From Erwinia sp050410775 (GTDB taxonomy: Bacteria > Pseudomonadota > Gammaproteobacteria > Enterobacterales > Enterobacteriaceae): DNA of 64,000 nt. The notes under the pieces were generated by a model. That model was not told the DNA's origin, ran no database searches, and was given only the letters and a program-made list of their open reading frames with translations. Numbering within the stretch: the stretch's first letter is position 1; each line of letters begins with the position of its first letter. A program made the position numbers and the translations under genes. Location: the NCBI RefSeq assembly GCF_050410775.1, contig NZ_CP191229.1; one strand, 5' to 3'. This document shows, in pieces, positions 8,233-16,388 of the stretch.

Positions 8233-9345
8233 TCAAAAGCGCGACAGAGAAAAACGCGATAAATCAAACTGGCAATTTTTACCCTGTGCAAATTCTGCGG
8301 CAATTTCACCCAACACGGTAGCGAATTTAAAACCATGCCCGCTTAACCCGCTAATAATAAGCCGGTCGGGCGAGCCTGGCAGCGTATCAATAATAAAGTC
8401 TTCATCGGCGGTATTATCGTAGGTGCAGGCTGCTCCCCGCAGACAAACGCCGACGCCCGGCAGGAAGTGCCGCAGGAAAGAGAACAGCTCGCTGCCGTCT
8501 TCGGCAAGGGCGCCGAAAGGCTTACGCTGTTCGGGGGCGGAGATCGGCTGCCCACCGTTATGCTTGCCAAGTTTAAGCGCGTTATTGTCTGCCGGGAAAC
8601 CATAATAATGAGTGCCGTCAGGCGTCTCGACGGTAAAAGCCGGGAACTTATTGTTCTCACTGTAGCGTCCATCGGCCTGATGCCAGGCAAAGACCTTTCT
8701 CACCGGCGTGACGGGCAGATCGGGAAACAGGGAGGTAATCCAGGTTCCGGCGCTTAACAGGAGCTTACGGCCGCGATACGTGCCGTCTGCGGTATGGACC
8801 AGCTGCAAACCGTCCCGCTCTTCCAGCGAATCTACGGCACAGTTAAAGAGTTGCGCGCAGCCCGCCTCTTCGGCGAGGCGGATCAGCTGGCGGATAGCCA
8901 CTTCCGATTTAAGGTAGCCCGACTGAGGTTCAAATACACCGGTATAGCCATCCGGCACGTTTATCTGCGGCCAGCGGCGCATCACTTCTTCCCCGGTGAG
9001 GGTTTCAACGGGCAGATCAAATTCCGCGGCGCTGTCGCTGACGTTGCGGATAAAAGCAGAGTCGCGCGGGGCAAGATTAATCACGCCGCTGCGCTGCATC
9101 AGCCGCTCGCCGCACGCCTGTTCAAGTTCATCCCACAGCGCCTGCGCGCGCAGAACCAGTGAAACGTAATGGGCACCTTCGCCGTAGGCGTGGCGGATAA
9201 GACGCGTCTCGCCATGGTGGCTGCCTTCGCTGTGTGGCGGGTGAGCACGGTCAATCATCAGAACCTTCAGCCCGGCGCGGGTGGCATACCAGCCTGCTGC
9301 TGCGCCAACGGACCCGCTGCCGACCACTATCAAATCATAAACCAT
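8233..9345 (-). CDS. solA: N-methyl-L-tryptophan oxidase
   Basis: SolA is a monomeric FAD enzyme related to sarcosine oxidase that demethylates N-methyl-amino acids such as N-methyltryptophan, releasing formaldehyde and peroxide. The 370-residue product opens with the dinucleotide-binding motif VVGSGSVGAAAGWYATRAG and retains GSHHGETRLIRHAYGEG, the CTYDNTADEDFIIDTLPG region with the cysteine expected to carry covalent flavin, and GLSGHGFKFATVLGEIAA. The start at 9345 is chosen over the longer frame to 9537 because GAGGAG lies 8 bases upstream and the family starts MxYDLI. It is downstream of bssS but separated from it by a terminator. Confidence 0.93.
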   Translation of the reverse strand: MVYDLIVVGSGSVGAAAGWYATRAGLKVLMIDRAHPPHSEGSHHGETRLIRHAYGEGAHYVSLVLRAQALWDELEQACGERLMQRSGVINLAPRDSAFIRNVSDSAAEFDLPVETLTGEEVMRRWPQINVPDGYTGVFEPQSGYLKSEVAIRQLIRLAEEAGCAQLFNCAVDSLEERDGLQLVHTADGTYRGRKLLLSAGTWITSLFPDLPVTPVRKVFAWHQADGRYSENNKFPAFTVETPDGTHYYGFPADNNALKLGKHNGGQPISAPEQRKPFGALAEDGSELFSFLRHFLPGVGVCLRGAACTYDNTADEDFIIDTLPGSPDRLIISGLSGHGFKFATVLGEIAAEFAQGKNCQFDLSRFSLSRF

Positions 9346-9402
9346 GAAACCTGCTCCTCTGTTATTCAGGCTGTAGCGCAGAATAGCAAAATGTGGCGGC
9401 AA

Positions 9403-9428
9403 TGAAAAAGGCACCCAGCGGGTGCCTT
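9403..9428 (-). terminator. Terminator after bssS
   Basis: A 7-bp GC stem (9410-9416 with 9420-9426) followed on the minus strand by TTTTT, 20 bases beyond the bssS stop. Confidence 0.85.
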
Positions 9429-9448
9429 CAGAAGGGATCGGGCAGAGA

Positions 9449-9703
9449 TTAATGTTTCTTGTAATCGCGATCCAGGTAGTCTGTGGCTTCAATCTTAGCG
9501 ATACCAGCCTCAAGGATAGAGATAAATTGTCTGGCAACGTCAGTGGTTAACCAGTATGTCTGACCCACCTCAGCCTCATCGTTCTGCTGTTCGCCTGAAG
9601 AAGGCGAGTGGAGACGGATCATCATGGCATCATAGCTGTCCACGGTACTGATATCCCACCCAATGAGGGGATGTGTCTGGATAACATCTTTGTTTCTGTC
9701 CAT
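9449..9703 (-). CDS. bssS: Biofilm regulator BssS
   Basis: This 84-residue cytosolic protein is the same length as E. coli BssS (YceP) and keeps its hallmark blocks IQTHPLIGWDISTVDSYDAMM and EVGQTYWLTTDVARQFIS. In E. coli BssS influences biofilm formation and indole/AI-2 signalling, but its biochemical activity is unknown. It is a single-gene unit, with an AT-rich upstream region and its own terminator. The middle (SSGEQQNDEA) and the last eight residues are the least conserved parts. Confidence 0.92.
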   Translation of the reverse strand: MDRNKDVIQTHPLIGWDISTVDSYDAMMIRLHSPSSGEQQNDEAEVGQTYWLTTDVARQFISILEAGIAKIEATDYLDRDYKKH

Positions 9704-9919
9704 TATAACCCCCTTATTACTCGTGTTAATGATGACAACGAAGTGATTTATCGAGGTTCAATGCGGCTTTTTTTCCATAGAGCAGAATTATTATAACAGA
9801 AAACCCTATTCCCGCTGAGTGAAATTTATGCACGGACGATAAGGGTTTTTAATTCAGGAATAATTAAGCGGAGGCGGCAGAGAAATTAACCTGTCCGCTT
9901 TTTTGTAAAAACGGTGGCG

Positions 9920-10186
9920 CTAAGCCCGGTGCGATATATTAATCTTGCCGTGTCGCTTTTCCAGCTCATCCGCGAGGCGCGAAAAATGTCGCTGTCTTTT
10001 TTCATCATCTTCTTTCTGCGCTTCCTGACGAAGGTGATTTATCAGCGACTGGCTGGCGTTCTCATCTACGCTGGCTGAAAGGGATAAAAAAGCGCTTTCC
10101 AGTACGCTCAGGCGGTGCTGCTGATCGGCTATTAAGGTCAGCAGCTCACCAAACGTCATCGTTTCTTCGGGTTTTTCAGGTGTCAT
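9920..10186 (-). CDS. Uncharacterised 88-residue coiled-coil-like protein
   Basis: I do not recognise this protein. It is 88 residues long, charged, without signal peptide or membrane segment, and predicted to be almost wholly helical: LLTLIADQQHRLSVLESAF has heptad-like leucine spacing and the second half is rich in Lys, Glu, Arg and Asp. GGAGA lies about ten bases before the ATG; an alternative start is the internal ATG at 10159. It lies between bssS and dinI, where E. coli has no gene. The small helical two-segment layout superficially recalls YecF-type proteins, but I see no convincing shared motif. Confidence 0.7.
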   Translation of the reverse strand: MTPEKPEETMTFGELLTLIADQQHRLSVLESAFLSLSASVDENASQSLINHLRQEAQKEDDEKRQRHFSRLADELEKRHGKINISHRA

Positions 10187-10282
10187 GGCGTTTATCTCCG
10201 TCGGAGAGGATCGGGAAACAGAGTCAGCCGATACAGTCTACAACGCCATGCGGATCCCGGCGAGTGTCGCCCGGAGGAAAAA

Positions 10283-10309
10283 TAAAAAAGCCGGACGGCG
10301 AAATCCGGC
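10283..10309 (-). terminator. Terminator after dinI
   Basis: A stem GCCGGA (10290-10295) with TCCGGC (10304-10309) followed on the minus strand by a T run. Confidence 0.8.
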
Positions 10310-10332
10310 AAACAACGGCAAAAGGGAAAAGC

Positions 10333-10578
10333 TTAATCAGTGATGAACCAGTCGTCGGCGCTTTCCCAGGTTTCCTGGAGGATCGCCGTAACCGCATCTT
10401 TCGCTTCTTTACCGCCGCCCATTACCGTCAGGTTGTTGGCGCCGGCATAGCGTACCGAGACGCTGTTCGCCATATCCGGGAACTGCTTGTCGATACGCTT
10501 AACAAGTTCCTGCGAGAGCGCATCGATAGCGCCTGCGGGGAGAGGGGTTGTTTTTGCAACAGTGACTTCAACACGCAT
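10333..10578 (-). CDS. dinI: DNA damage-inducible protein I
   Basis: DinI is a small SOS protein that binds RecA filaments and modulates coprotease activity toward LexA and UmuD. This product has 81 residues, like the E. coli protein, with the beta-hairpin/helix layout and the typical start MRVEVTVAK and end WESADDWFITD; the acidic C-terminal helix is the RecA-contacting element in the family. The gene carries a near-perfect LexA operator 18 bases before its ATG, which strongly supports the assignment. It has its own terminator and is separate from pyrC upstream. Confidence 0.95.
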   Translation of the reverse strand: MRVEVTVAKTTPLPAGAIDALSQELVKRIDKQFPDMANSVSVRYAGANNLTVMGGGKEAKDAVTAILQETWESADDWFITD

Positions 10579-10596
10579 AAAAGCCTCCGGTTAAGA

Positions 10597-10616
10597 TACT
10601 GTAAATGTATACAGTA
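10597..10616 (-). promoter_or_regulatory. LexA (SOS) box of dinI
   Basis: The 20-base site TACTGTAAATGTATACAGTA has the full CTGT-N8-ACAG core with AT-rich centre, as in the LexA consensus. It lies immediately upstream of dinI. Confidence 0.95.
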
Positions 10617-10652
10617 TTTTCACCAAAGGCAATCTCTTTATGCGGCTGTCGG

Positions 10653-11699
10653 TTAAAGCGTGACGCGCCAGTTCAACGTTTCACCCGCCAGGAAAGGCAC
10701 CAGAGAGTCGTCGCCCATCTCGATACGCTCCGGCACCGTCCAGGGCTGACGCGTCAGCGTTAACGTCCCTTCATTGACCGGCAAACCGTAAAAACGCGGG
10801 CCGTTTAATGAGCAGAAGGCTTCAAAATGCTCAAGCGCTTTCATCTCCTCAAATACGGTGGCGTAAGCGGGCAGGAAGGAGGGGGCATTAAAGACCCCTG
10901 CACAGCCGCAGCTGGCTTCTTTACGGTGCCGCAGGTGCGGCGCGGTATCGGTGCCAAGGAAGAAGCGCGCGTTGCCGCTGGCAATGACCTCCCTCAGCGC
11001 TTCCTGATGCACATTGCGCTTGAGGATCGGCAGGCAGTAAAGATGAGGACGCACGCCGCCAACCAGCATATGGTTGCGGTTAAACATCAGATGCTGTGGC
11101 GTGATGGTGGCGGCCAGGAACTCGTTTCCTTCGCGAACATACTCAGCGGCCTCGCGGGTGGTGATATGTTCAAACACCACTTTCAGCTCCGGGAACTGCT
11201 TGCGCAGCGGATCCATCACCGATTCGATAAAGCGTGCTTCGCGATCGAAAATATCAATATGGGCGTCGGTGACTTCACCGTGAATCAGCAGCGTCATGCC
11301 GATTTTCTGCATCCGCGCCAGCACCTCAGCGATGGCGGCAATGTTGGTCACGCCATGGCTGGAGTTTGTGGTGGCATGGGCCGGGTAGAGCTTGGCGGCG
11401 GTAAAAACGCCTTCGCGGAAGCCTTTCTCCACTTCATCGGGATCGAGCGAGTCGGTCAGGTAACAGGTCATCAGCGGCGTGAAACGATCGCCTTCAGGCA
11501 GCGCGGCAAGGATGCGGTCGCGGTAGGCAACGGCGGCGGCAACGCTTGTTACCGGCGGCACCAGGTTTGGCATCACGATCGCCCGGCCACACACCTCGCT
11601 GGTATACGGCAACACGGCCTGGAGCATCTCATCATCACGCAGATGGATATGCCAGTCGTCAGGGCGGCGAATAGTCAGTTGCTGAGGTTGTGCAGTCAT
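10653..11699 (-). CDS. pyrC: Dihydroorotase
   Basis: PyrC catalyses the reversible cyclisation of carbamoyl-aspartate to dihydroorotate, step three of pyrimidine synthesis. The 348 residues keep all zinc ligands at E. coli positions: H17 and H19 in DDWHIHLRD, the carbamylated K103 in AAKLYPAHATTN, H140, H178 and D251 in FFLGTDTAPH. GGAG lies 8 bases before the ATG. The E. coli gene is controlled by CTP-sensitive transcription start choice; a comparable leader hairpin was not clearly recognised here. It lies downstream of yceB behind two hairpins, so it probably has its own promoter. Confidence 0.97.
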   Translation of the reverse strand: MTAQPQQLTIRRPDDWHIHLRDDEMLQAVLPYTSEVCGRAIVMPNLVPPVTSVAAAVAYRDRILAALPEGDRFTPLMTCYLTDSLDPDEVEKGFREGVFTAAKLYPAHATTNSSHGVTNIAAIAEVLARMQKIGMTLLIHGEVTDAHIDIFDREARFIESVMDPLRKQFPELKVVFEHITTREAAEYVREGNEFLAATITPQHLMFNRNHMLVGGVRPHLYCLPILKRNVHQEALREVIASGNARFFLGTDTAPHLRHRKEASCGCAGVFNAPSFLPAYATVFEEMKALEHFEAFCSLNGPRFYGLPVNEGTLTLTRQPWTVPERIEMGDDSLVPFLAGETLNWRVTL

Positions 11700-11807
11700 C
11701 AGGATGCTCCGGCAGAAGTGAAATCAGTCAGAAATGGCTGGATTTGGCCGGGTACCAAGCATAGGGATAAAGTGCTGCGAATGCACCCGGTTTATTGCGG
11801 GCAGAAT

Positions 11808-11838
11808 GAAAAAGCCGGCGTTCGCGGCGGCCGGTTTT
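11808..11838 (-). terminator. Terminator between yceB and pyrC
   Basis: On the minus strand a GC-rich hairpin built on CCGGC and GCCGG arms is followed by TTTTTC. It should end yceB transcripts before the pyrC promoter. Confidence 0.65.
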
Positions 11839-11866
11839 GATAAAGCAGTGGGAGCAGCCCGCTGAG

Positions 11867-11899
11867 CCGTTACCCGTCAGCCTTTCCGGCGGGTAACGG
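11867..11899. repeat. 10-bp perfect inverted repeat after yceB
   Basis: CCGTTACCCG (11867-11876) pairs perfectly with CGGGTAACGG (11890-11899) across a 13-nt loop, 12 bases beyond the yceB stop. It has no T run and is probably an mRNA 3'-end stabilising hairpin. Confidence 0.7.
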
Positions 11900-11911
11900 C
11901 GGGCGAAGAAG

Positions 11912-12475
11912 TTACTCCGTGAAGGGAATAATCAACTTGCCTGGCTTCACTTCCAGTCCTTTCGCAAAGCGTTTTGCCAGCGACTCCGCCTTGCTGCGGT
12001 CGGCGCTCAGCACGTAAGCAGGCTTGCGATTGAAGTAATCCTTCAGCGATTGGTTGAGATAAGGGGTTAACGTATTCAGCACGCCCTGCATCTTCTCCGG
12101 AACAACCTGCACATCAACCAGCTCCATATCCTTAAGATAGACCGCCCCTTCTTCCCGGCTGAAATAAGGCAGGGCTTTCATTACCAGCTTCATCTCCGCC
12201 TGCTGAGGGCCAAATAGCGAGCTGATACTGACTTTCGCATTGCCGGTTAAGGTCACTTTATCGGGTTCCTGGCGGCCGATTTCACTGCTGAGGTCGGTCA
12301 GCACAATATGTGCATTAACCAGTCCCGCAACGCCGAGATCTTTTTCATAATTATTGTGCTTATGCAGCGCTTCGTTCACTTCCTGTTCACTGATGCTGTA
12401 CTGCGTAAGCTGGTTGCAGCCGCTAACCAATCCGGCTAACAGCAGGGCGAAGGCCCCCCACAAAATGCTTTTCAT
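11912..12475 (-). CDS. yceB: YceB-family lipoprotein (DUF1439)
   Basis: This 187-residue lipoprotein has a signal peptide with lipobox LVSGC (Cys20). The mature part corresponds to the DUF1439/YceB fold, a tubular lipid-binding-like domain, with conserved YSISEQEVNEALHKHNNYEK near the N-terminus and LTPYLNQSLKDYFNRKPAYVL near the end. No +2 aspartate follows the cysteine (CNQ), so outer-membrane sorting is expected. The role is not established. AGGAAAG precedes the ATG. In E. coli yceB sits between pyrC and grxB, as here. Confidence 0.9.
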   Translation of the reverse strand: MKSILWGAFALLLAGLVSGCNQLTQYSISEQEVNEALHKHNNYEKDLGVAGLVNAHIVLTDLSSEIGRQEPDKVTLTGNAKVSISSLFGPQQAEMKLVMKALPYFSREEGAVYLKDMELVDVQVVPEKMQGVLNTLTPYLNQSLKDYFNRKPAYVLSADRSKAESLAKRFAKGLEVKPGKLIIPFTE

Positions 12476-12587
12476 TACTTTCCTCTCTGATTCTTGTCAT
12501 CAGCAACCCTTCTGACGCAGACAATAGCTTGCCCGACATTGACCAGAGAGTCACCCGCAGAATGCGACAGGAGAGGAGGAAGAGGAG

Positions 12588-12612
12588 AAGGGCCGACTGG
12601 GCCGGCCCTTAT
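12588..12612 (-). terminator. Hairpin after grxB
   Basis: AGGGCCG and CGGCCCT arms form a stable stem just beyond the grxB stop. The tail on the minus strand is only moderately T-rich, so termination is likely but not certain. Confidence 0.55.
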
Positions 12613-12620
12613 AGCCGCGA

Positions 12621-13268
12621 TCAGGAAGCGACGGAGGAGAGCAGGTTGACCTGGGTCTGTTTCGCCATATTGTCCCGGTAATCCGCGACCCGGCTTGGGT
12701 ATTCAACGCCCGAAATCAGGGAAAGCGAACGCAGTACGGGGAAGAGATGAATATCGTCCATCGACAGCTCGCCGTTTACCGCGTTTGGCTTAACGATCAG
12801 CTTGTCGAGCTTGCGTAAGTCATCATTAACGTTCTTGATGAAACCCTCGGCATGGCGCTTAAGCTCTTCAAAATCACCCACGCTGGCTTCCTTCTTCTCT
12901 TTGAAGTAGCTACGCGCTTCCGGTGTGGCAAATTCAGCAAACGAAGCGCCGGCAATACGGGGCAGAATCAGCTTGTTCAGATAGCCGTTGATCTGCCGCA
13001 GCCAGTCGCTGATAGCCGGGTTGAGTTTACCGGTCAGCAGAGGCTCGCCGTCGAATTTATCCACATAGCTCACGATCTCCAGACTTTCAGGCATACAGCT
13101 TCCGTCATCCTTCATCAGGATGGGCGCTATTTTCTGACCAACCATTTTTTTCGGTGTGGCTTCATCATCGTTCTGCATTACCACCAGCTCAACCGGAAGA
13201 TTCTTCAGGCCGAAGATCATGCGCGCTTTAACGCAGAAGGGACAGTGATCGTAAATAAACAGTTTCAA
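12621..13268 (-). CDS. grxB: Glutaredoxin 2
   Basis: Grx2 is an atypical glutaredoxin with a GST-like fold that uses glutathione to reduce disulfides. The N-terminal thioredoxin-like domain has the CPFC active site (C9, C12) in DHCPFCVKARMIFG, and the helical C-terminal domain includes the conserved DDIHLFPVLRSLS segment. The 215 residues match E. coli GrxB. The best start is a TTG at 13268, since AAGGAGG lies five bases upstream and the protein begins MKLFIYDHCP exactly as in the family; E. coli uses ATG. mdtH, the E. coli neighbour, is missing and fosA takes its place. Confidence 0.94.
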   Translation of the reverse strand: MKLFIYDHCPFCVKARMIFGLKNLPVELVVMQNDDEATPKKMVGQKIAPILMKDDGSCMPESLEIVSYVDKFDGEPLLTGKLNPAISDWLRQINGYLNKLILPRIAGASFAEFATPEARSYFKEKKEASVGDFEELKRHAEGFIKNVNDDLRKLDKLIVKPNAVNGELSMDDIHLFPVLRSLSLISGVEYPSRVADYRDNMAKQTQVNLLSSVAS

Positions 13269-13452
13269 GAATGCCTCCTTACGGCGATCGGGGCGAGTAT
13301 TCCCACCCTTAATCTTTTGAATGCCTTAGAGGAGTATGGAAGAGATCGGCAGAGAGGGCAAACACGGTCCTTTCCGCTTTAGTAGTGGCGCTTTCTGCGA
13401 CAGGCGAAGTAAGCTGCTGGTGGATTCTTCACCCGTGATACGCGAGGTACCG

Positions 13453-13884
13453 ATGCTACTGGGGCTTAATCATCTTACGCTGGCGGTTTCCGATCTGACG
13501 AGGAGCCTGGAGTTTTACCAGCAGGTTTTGCAGATGGACCTCCGTGCCAGTTGGGAAAACGGGGCCTACTTCAGCTGCGGTTCTCTCTGGCTCTGCCTCT
13601 CTTATGACGCAGCCCGGCACACTCTGTCACCAGAAAAAAGCGACTATACGCATTACGCTTTTTCTCTCCGCCAGCAGGACTTCGACGCTTTTACGGCGCG
13701 AATCCGGCAAGCCGGAGTCACTATCTGGAAACAAAATCGCAGCGAGGGTGACTCGTTCTATTTTCTTGATCCTGATGGCCATAAGCTTGAGTTGCATGTC
13801 GGAAGTCTGGACCAGCGGCTTAACGCCTGCCGGCAGGCACCCTGGCGGGGGATGGTCTTTTATGATGGCCGGGAAGCGAAATAA
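13453..13884 (+). CDS. fosA: FosA-type fosfomycin resistance glutathione transferase
   Basis: FosA enzymes are Mn(II)/K+-dependent dimeric glutathione transferases of the vicinal-oxygen-chelate superfamily that open the epoxide of fosfomycin. The 143-residue product shows the metal ligands H7 (LNHLTL), H67 (YTHYAF) and E113 (KLELHVG), the catalytic Thr9 and the conserved NRSEGDSFYFLDPDGH block. The start at 13453 is preferred over upstream ATGs because GAGGT lies five bases before it and family members begin MLxGLNHLTLAV. It stands alone between grxB and rimJ with no mobile-element traces, so it looks like an intrinsic chromosomal gene. Resistance level cannot be judged from sequence. Confidence 0.93.
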   Translation: MLLGLNHLTLAVSDLTRSLEFYQQVLQMDLRASWENGAYFSCGSLWLCLSYDAARHTLSPEKSDYTHYAFSLRQQDFDAFTARIRQAGVTIWKQNRSEGDSFYFLDPDGHKLELHVGSLDQRLNACRQAPWRGMVFYDGREAK

Positions 13885-14094
13885 CGATTTCCGCGCCCGA
13901 CTGACGCATTTTTTCCGCTATTATCAGCAACATTGAATCTACAGAATTTCACCAGGCCGTTTTACCGGCGTCCATGCCGGGGGGTATAGTGTGGAAAAGA
14001 GCCGATAACGCCCTTCAGCGGCGCGCCATCCGGTGCAGGCTGGGATAGCGTAAAGGCTTACTGTTCTTGCTGGCGGCCAGTTTCAGGAGAAAAG

Positions 14095-14685
14095 ATGTTT
14101 GGCTATCGTTCCGCTACGCCCAAAGTGCGCCTGACCACCGATCGGCTGGTCGTACGCCTCGTTCATGAACGCGATGCCTGGCGGCTCGCGGATTACTATG
14201 CTGAAAACCGCGCCTTCCTCAAGCCCTGGGAACCAGTGCGCGATGAGAGCCACTGTTATCCTTCAGGCTGGCAGGCCCGGCTCGGACTGATTAGCGATAT
14301 GCATAAGCAGGGCAGCGCCTTCTATTTTGCGGTAATGGATCCGGATGAAAATGAGGTGCGCGGCGTGGCCAACTTCAGCAATGTGGTGCGCGGATCTTTT
14401 CACGCCTGCTATCTGGGCTATTCGCTCGGCGAGAAGTGGCAGGGGCAGGGAATGATGTTTGAAGCGCTACAGTCCGCCATTCGCTATATGCAGCGCCAGC
14501 AGCGTATTCACCGCATTATGGCAAACTATATGCCGCATAATCAGCGAAGCGGGGACCTGCTTGCGCGACTCGGTTTTGAGAAAGAGGGCTATGCCAAAGC
14601 CTACTTATTGATTGATGGCCGCTGGCAGGATCACGTGCTGACGGCCCTGACGTCCAGAGAATGGACACCTGAAAGACGCGGATAA
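14095..14685 (+). CDS. rimJ: Ribosomal protein uS5 alanine N-acetyltransferase
   Basis: RimJ acetylates the N-terminal alanine of ribosomal protein S5 using acetyl-CoA and has a role in small-subunit assembly. The 196 residues form one GNAT domain: RLVVRLVHERDAWRLADYY at the start, then GYSLGEKWQGQGMMFEAL, the acetyl-CoA-binding Q/RxxGxG/A-like region, and NQRSGDLLARLGFEKEGYA. AGGAG lies before the ATG. It is followed after seven bases by yceH and may share a transcript with yceH-yceM-murJ, as in E. coli. Confidence 0.95.
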   Translation: MFGYRSATPKVRLTTDRLVVRLVHERDAWRLADYYAENRAFLKPWEPVRDESHCYPSGWQARLGLISDMHKQGSAFYFAVMDPDENEVRGVANFSNVVRGSFHACYLGYSLGEKWQGQGMMFEALQSAIRYMQRQQRIHRIMANYMPHNQRSGDLLARLGFEKEGYAKAYLLIDGRWQDHVLTALTSREWTPERRG

Positions 14686-14692
14686 CCACACC

Positions 14693-15331
14693 ATGAAAAT
14701 GCTTTTGTCGCCCTTAGAGGCGCGTACGCTTGGCTGCCTGCTGGAAAAGCAGGTCACCACGCCGGAACAGTACCCGATGTCCCTTAACGGCGTGGTCACG
14801 GCCTGTAACCAGAAGTCAAACCGTGAGCCGGTGATGTCACTGAACGAGGTTCAGGTCCAGCAGACGCTGGATGAGCTGGTAAAAAAACATCTCGCCACCC
14901 CCCAAAGCGGCTTTGGCAGCCGGGTGACAAAGTATGAACACCGTTTCTGTAATACGGCGTTCGGGCAGCTCAAGTTTTCGCCGGGCGAACTGGCACTGGT
15001 GACCACGCTGTTGCTCAGAGGGGCGCAAACGCCCGGCGAACTCCGCACGCGAAGCAGTCGTCTGCATGAATTCACCGATATGAGTGAAGTGGAGCAGGCG
15101 CTGGAGCGGCTCGCCACGCGGGAAGATGGTCCTTTTGTGGTCAGACTTGCGCGGGAGCCAGGTAAGCGCGAAAGCCGCTATATGCATCTTTTCAGCGGCG
15201 AGGTCGAGGAGGATTCTCACGGCGTTAGTGCACCACAAAGTGGCGACGATCTCTCTGAAAGGGTGGCGGAACTGGAGCGCCAGGTCGCCGAAATGCAGCA
15301 ACAGCTGGCTAAACTGACACAAGAGGGCTGA
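14693..15331 (+). CDS. yceH: UPF0502 family protein YceH
   Basis: This 212-residue protein of the DUF480/YceH family consists of two winged-helix-like domains (LLSPLEARTLGCLLEKQVTT and GELRTRSSRLHEFTDMSEVE regions) and a C-terminal coiled coil (SERVAELERQVAEMQQQLAK). The wHTH fold suggests nucleic-acid binding, but the function is unknown. It is one of the usual neighbours of murJ. The next gene starts two bases after its stop, indicating translational coupling. Confidence 0.92.
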   Translation: MKMLLSPLEARTLGCLLEKQVTTPEQYPMSLNGVVTACNQKSNREPVMSLNEVQVQQTLDELVKKHLATPQSGFGSRVTKYEHRFCNTAFGQLKFSPGELALVTTLLLRGAQTPGELRTRSSRLHEFTDMSEVEQALERLATREDGPFVVRLAREPGKRESRYMHLFSGEVEEDSHGVSAPQSGDDLSERVAELERQVAEMQQQLAKLTQEG

Positions 15332-15332
15332 A

Positions 15333-16256
15333 ATGAGACAACTCCGGATTGGTATCGTAGGGCTGGGAAGCATTGCGCAAAAGGCCTGGCTTCCGGTCGT
15401 GACAAAGACGGGCGAGTGGCAGATCGCTGGGGCATTTTCACCGAACCAGACGAAGGCAAAGCCGGTCTGCGACAGCTACCGCATTCCGCTTTTCTCAACG
15501 CTTGACGCGCTGGCTGCTTCCTGCGATGCGGCGTTCGTGCATACCTCAACCGACAGCCACTTTGCCATTGTTAAGCAGCTGCTGCTGGCGGGCGTGGATG
15601 TGTGCGTGGATAAGCCGCTGGCGGCGAAGCTGAGTGAAGCCGAAGAGCTGGTGACGCTGGCCCACCGTCACGGACGTAAGCTGATGGTGGCGTTCAACCG
15701 CCGTTTTGCCCCCCGTTATTTGCAGCTTAAAGCTGAGCTGACCGCGCCCGCCTCACTGAGAATGGACAAACACCGCGGCGACAGCGTTGGCCCGGGCGAT
15801 CTCTTTTTTACCCTGCTGGATGATTACCTGCACGTCGTCGACACGGCGCTCTGGCTGAGCGGCGGAAGCGGCAGGCTCCAGAGCGGTATCATTCAGACCA
15901 CGGAGGCGGGAGAAATGCTCTACGCCGAGCATCATTTCAGTATCGGATCGACCCAGGTGACCACCAGCATGCATCGTCGCGCGGGGACGCAGCGTGAGTC
16001 GGTGATGGCGATAGCGGAAGGCAGCGTCTGGCAGCTGCACGATATGCGGGACTACCAGCAGGAGACGGAAGGCAAACTGATTGTCGAACCCATACCGGGC
16101 TGGATGAGTACGCTGGAGCAGCGGGGGTTTGCCGGTGCGGCGCACCATTTCATCACCTGTGTGCAAAATCAGACTATGCCGCAAACCTCCGGCGAGCAGG
16201 CGCTGATGGCGCAGCGTATTGTGGAGAAACTCTGGCGGGATAGCGACCGCGAATAA
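15333..16256 (+). CDS. yceM: Gfo/Idh/MocA-family oxidoreductase YceM (MviM)
   Basis: This 307-residue NAD(P)-dependent oxidoreductase-like protein has the N-terminal Rossmann motif IVGLGSIAQKAW and the family's EKP-type motif, here DKPLAAKLSEAEEL, followed by the C-terminal alpha/beta domain. E. coli YceM (MviM) is the same length and precedes murJ in the same way. The substrate is not known; sugar-like compounds are typical for the superfamily. It begins two bases after yceH and ends 132 bases before murJ. Confidence 0.92.
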   Translation: MRQLRIGIVGLGSIAQKAWLPVVTKTGEWQIAGAFSPNQTKAKPVCDSYRIPLFSTLDALAASCDAAFVHTSTDSHFAIVKQLLLAGVDVCVDKPLAAKLSEAEELVTLAHRHGRKLMVAFNRRFAPRYLQLKAELTAPASLRMDKHRGDSVGPGDLFFTLLDDYLHVVDTALWLSGGSGRLQSGIIQTTEAGEMLYAEHHFSIGSTQVTTSMHRRAGTQRESVMAIAEGSVWQLHDMRDYQQETEGKLIVEPIPGWMSTLEQRGFAGAAHHFITCVQNQTMPQTSGEQALMAQRIVEKLWRDSDRE

Positions 16257-16388
16257 TCCGCTGTAACAAACGAGAGTGGTTATTTCCTTCAGCATCAGTA
16301 GACTATGCCGATTCCTGACCGGTCGCCCTGGCCGGTCAGATGCCCATTTTGGCTCAGTCACCTATCAAGTAGAAGCATCAGGAAGAAC

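Noticed and set aside
10827..11840. 337-codon plus-strand frame
   Set aside because: Antisense to pyrC, whose zinc ligands are all in place; no recognisable product.
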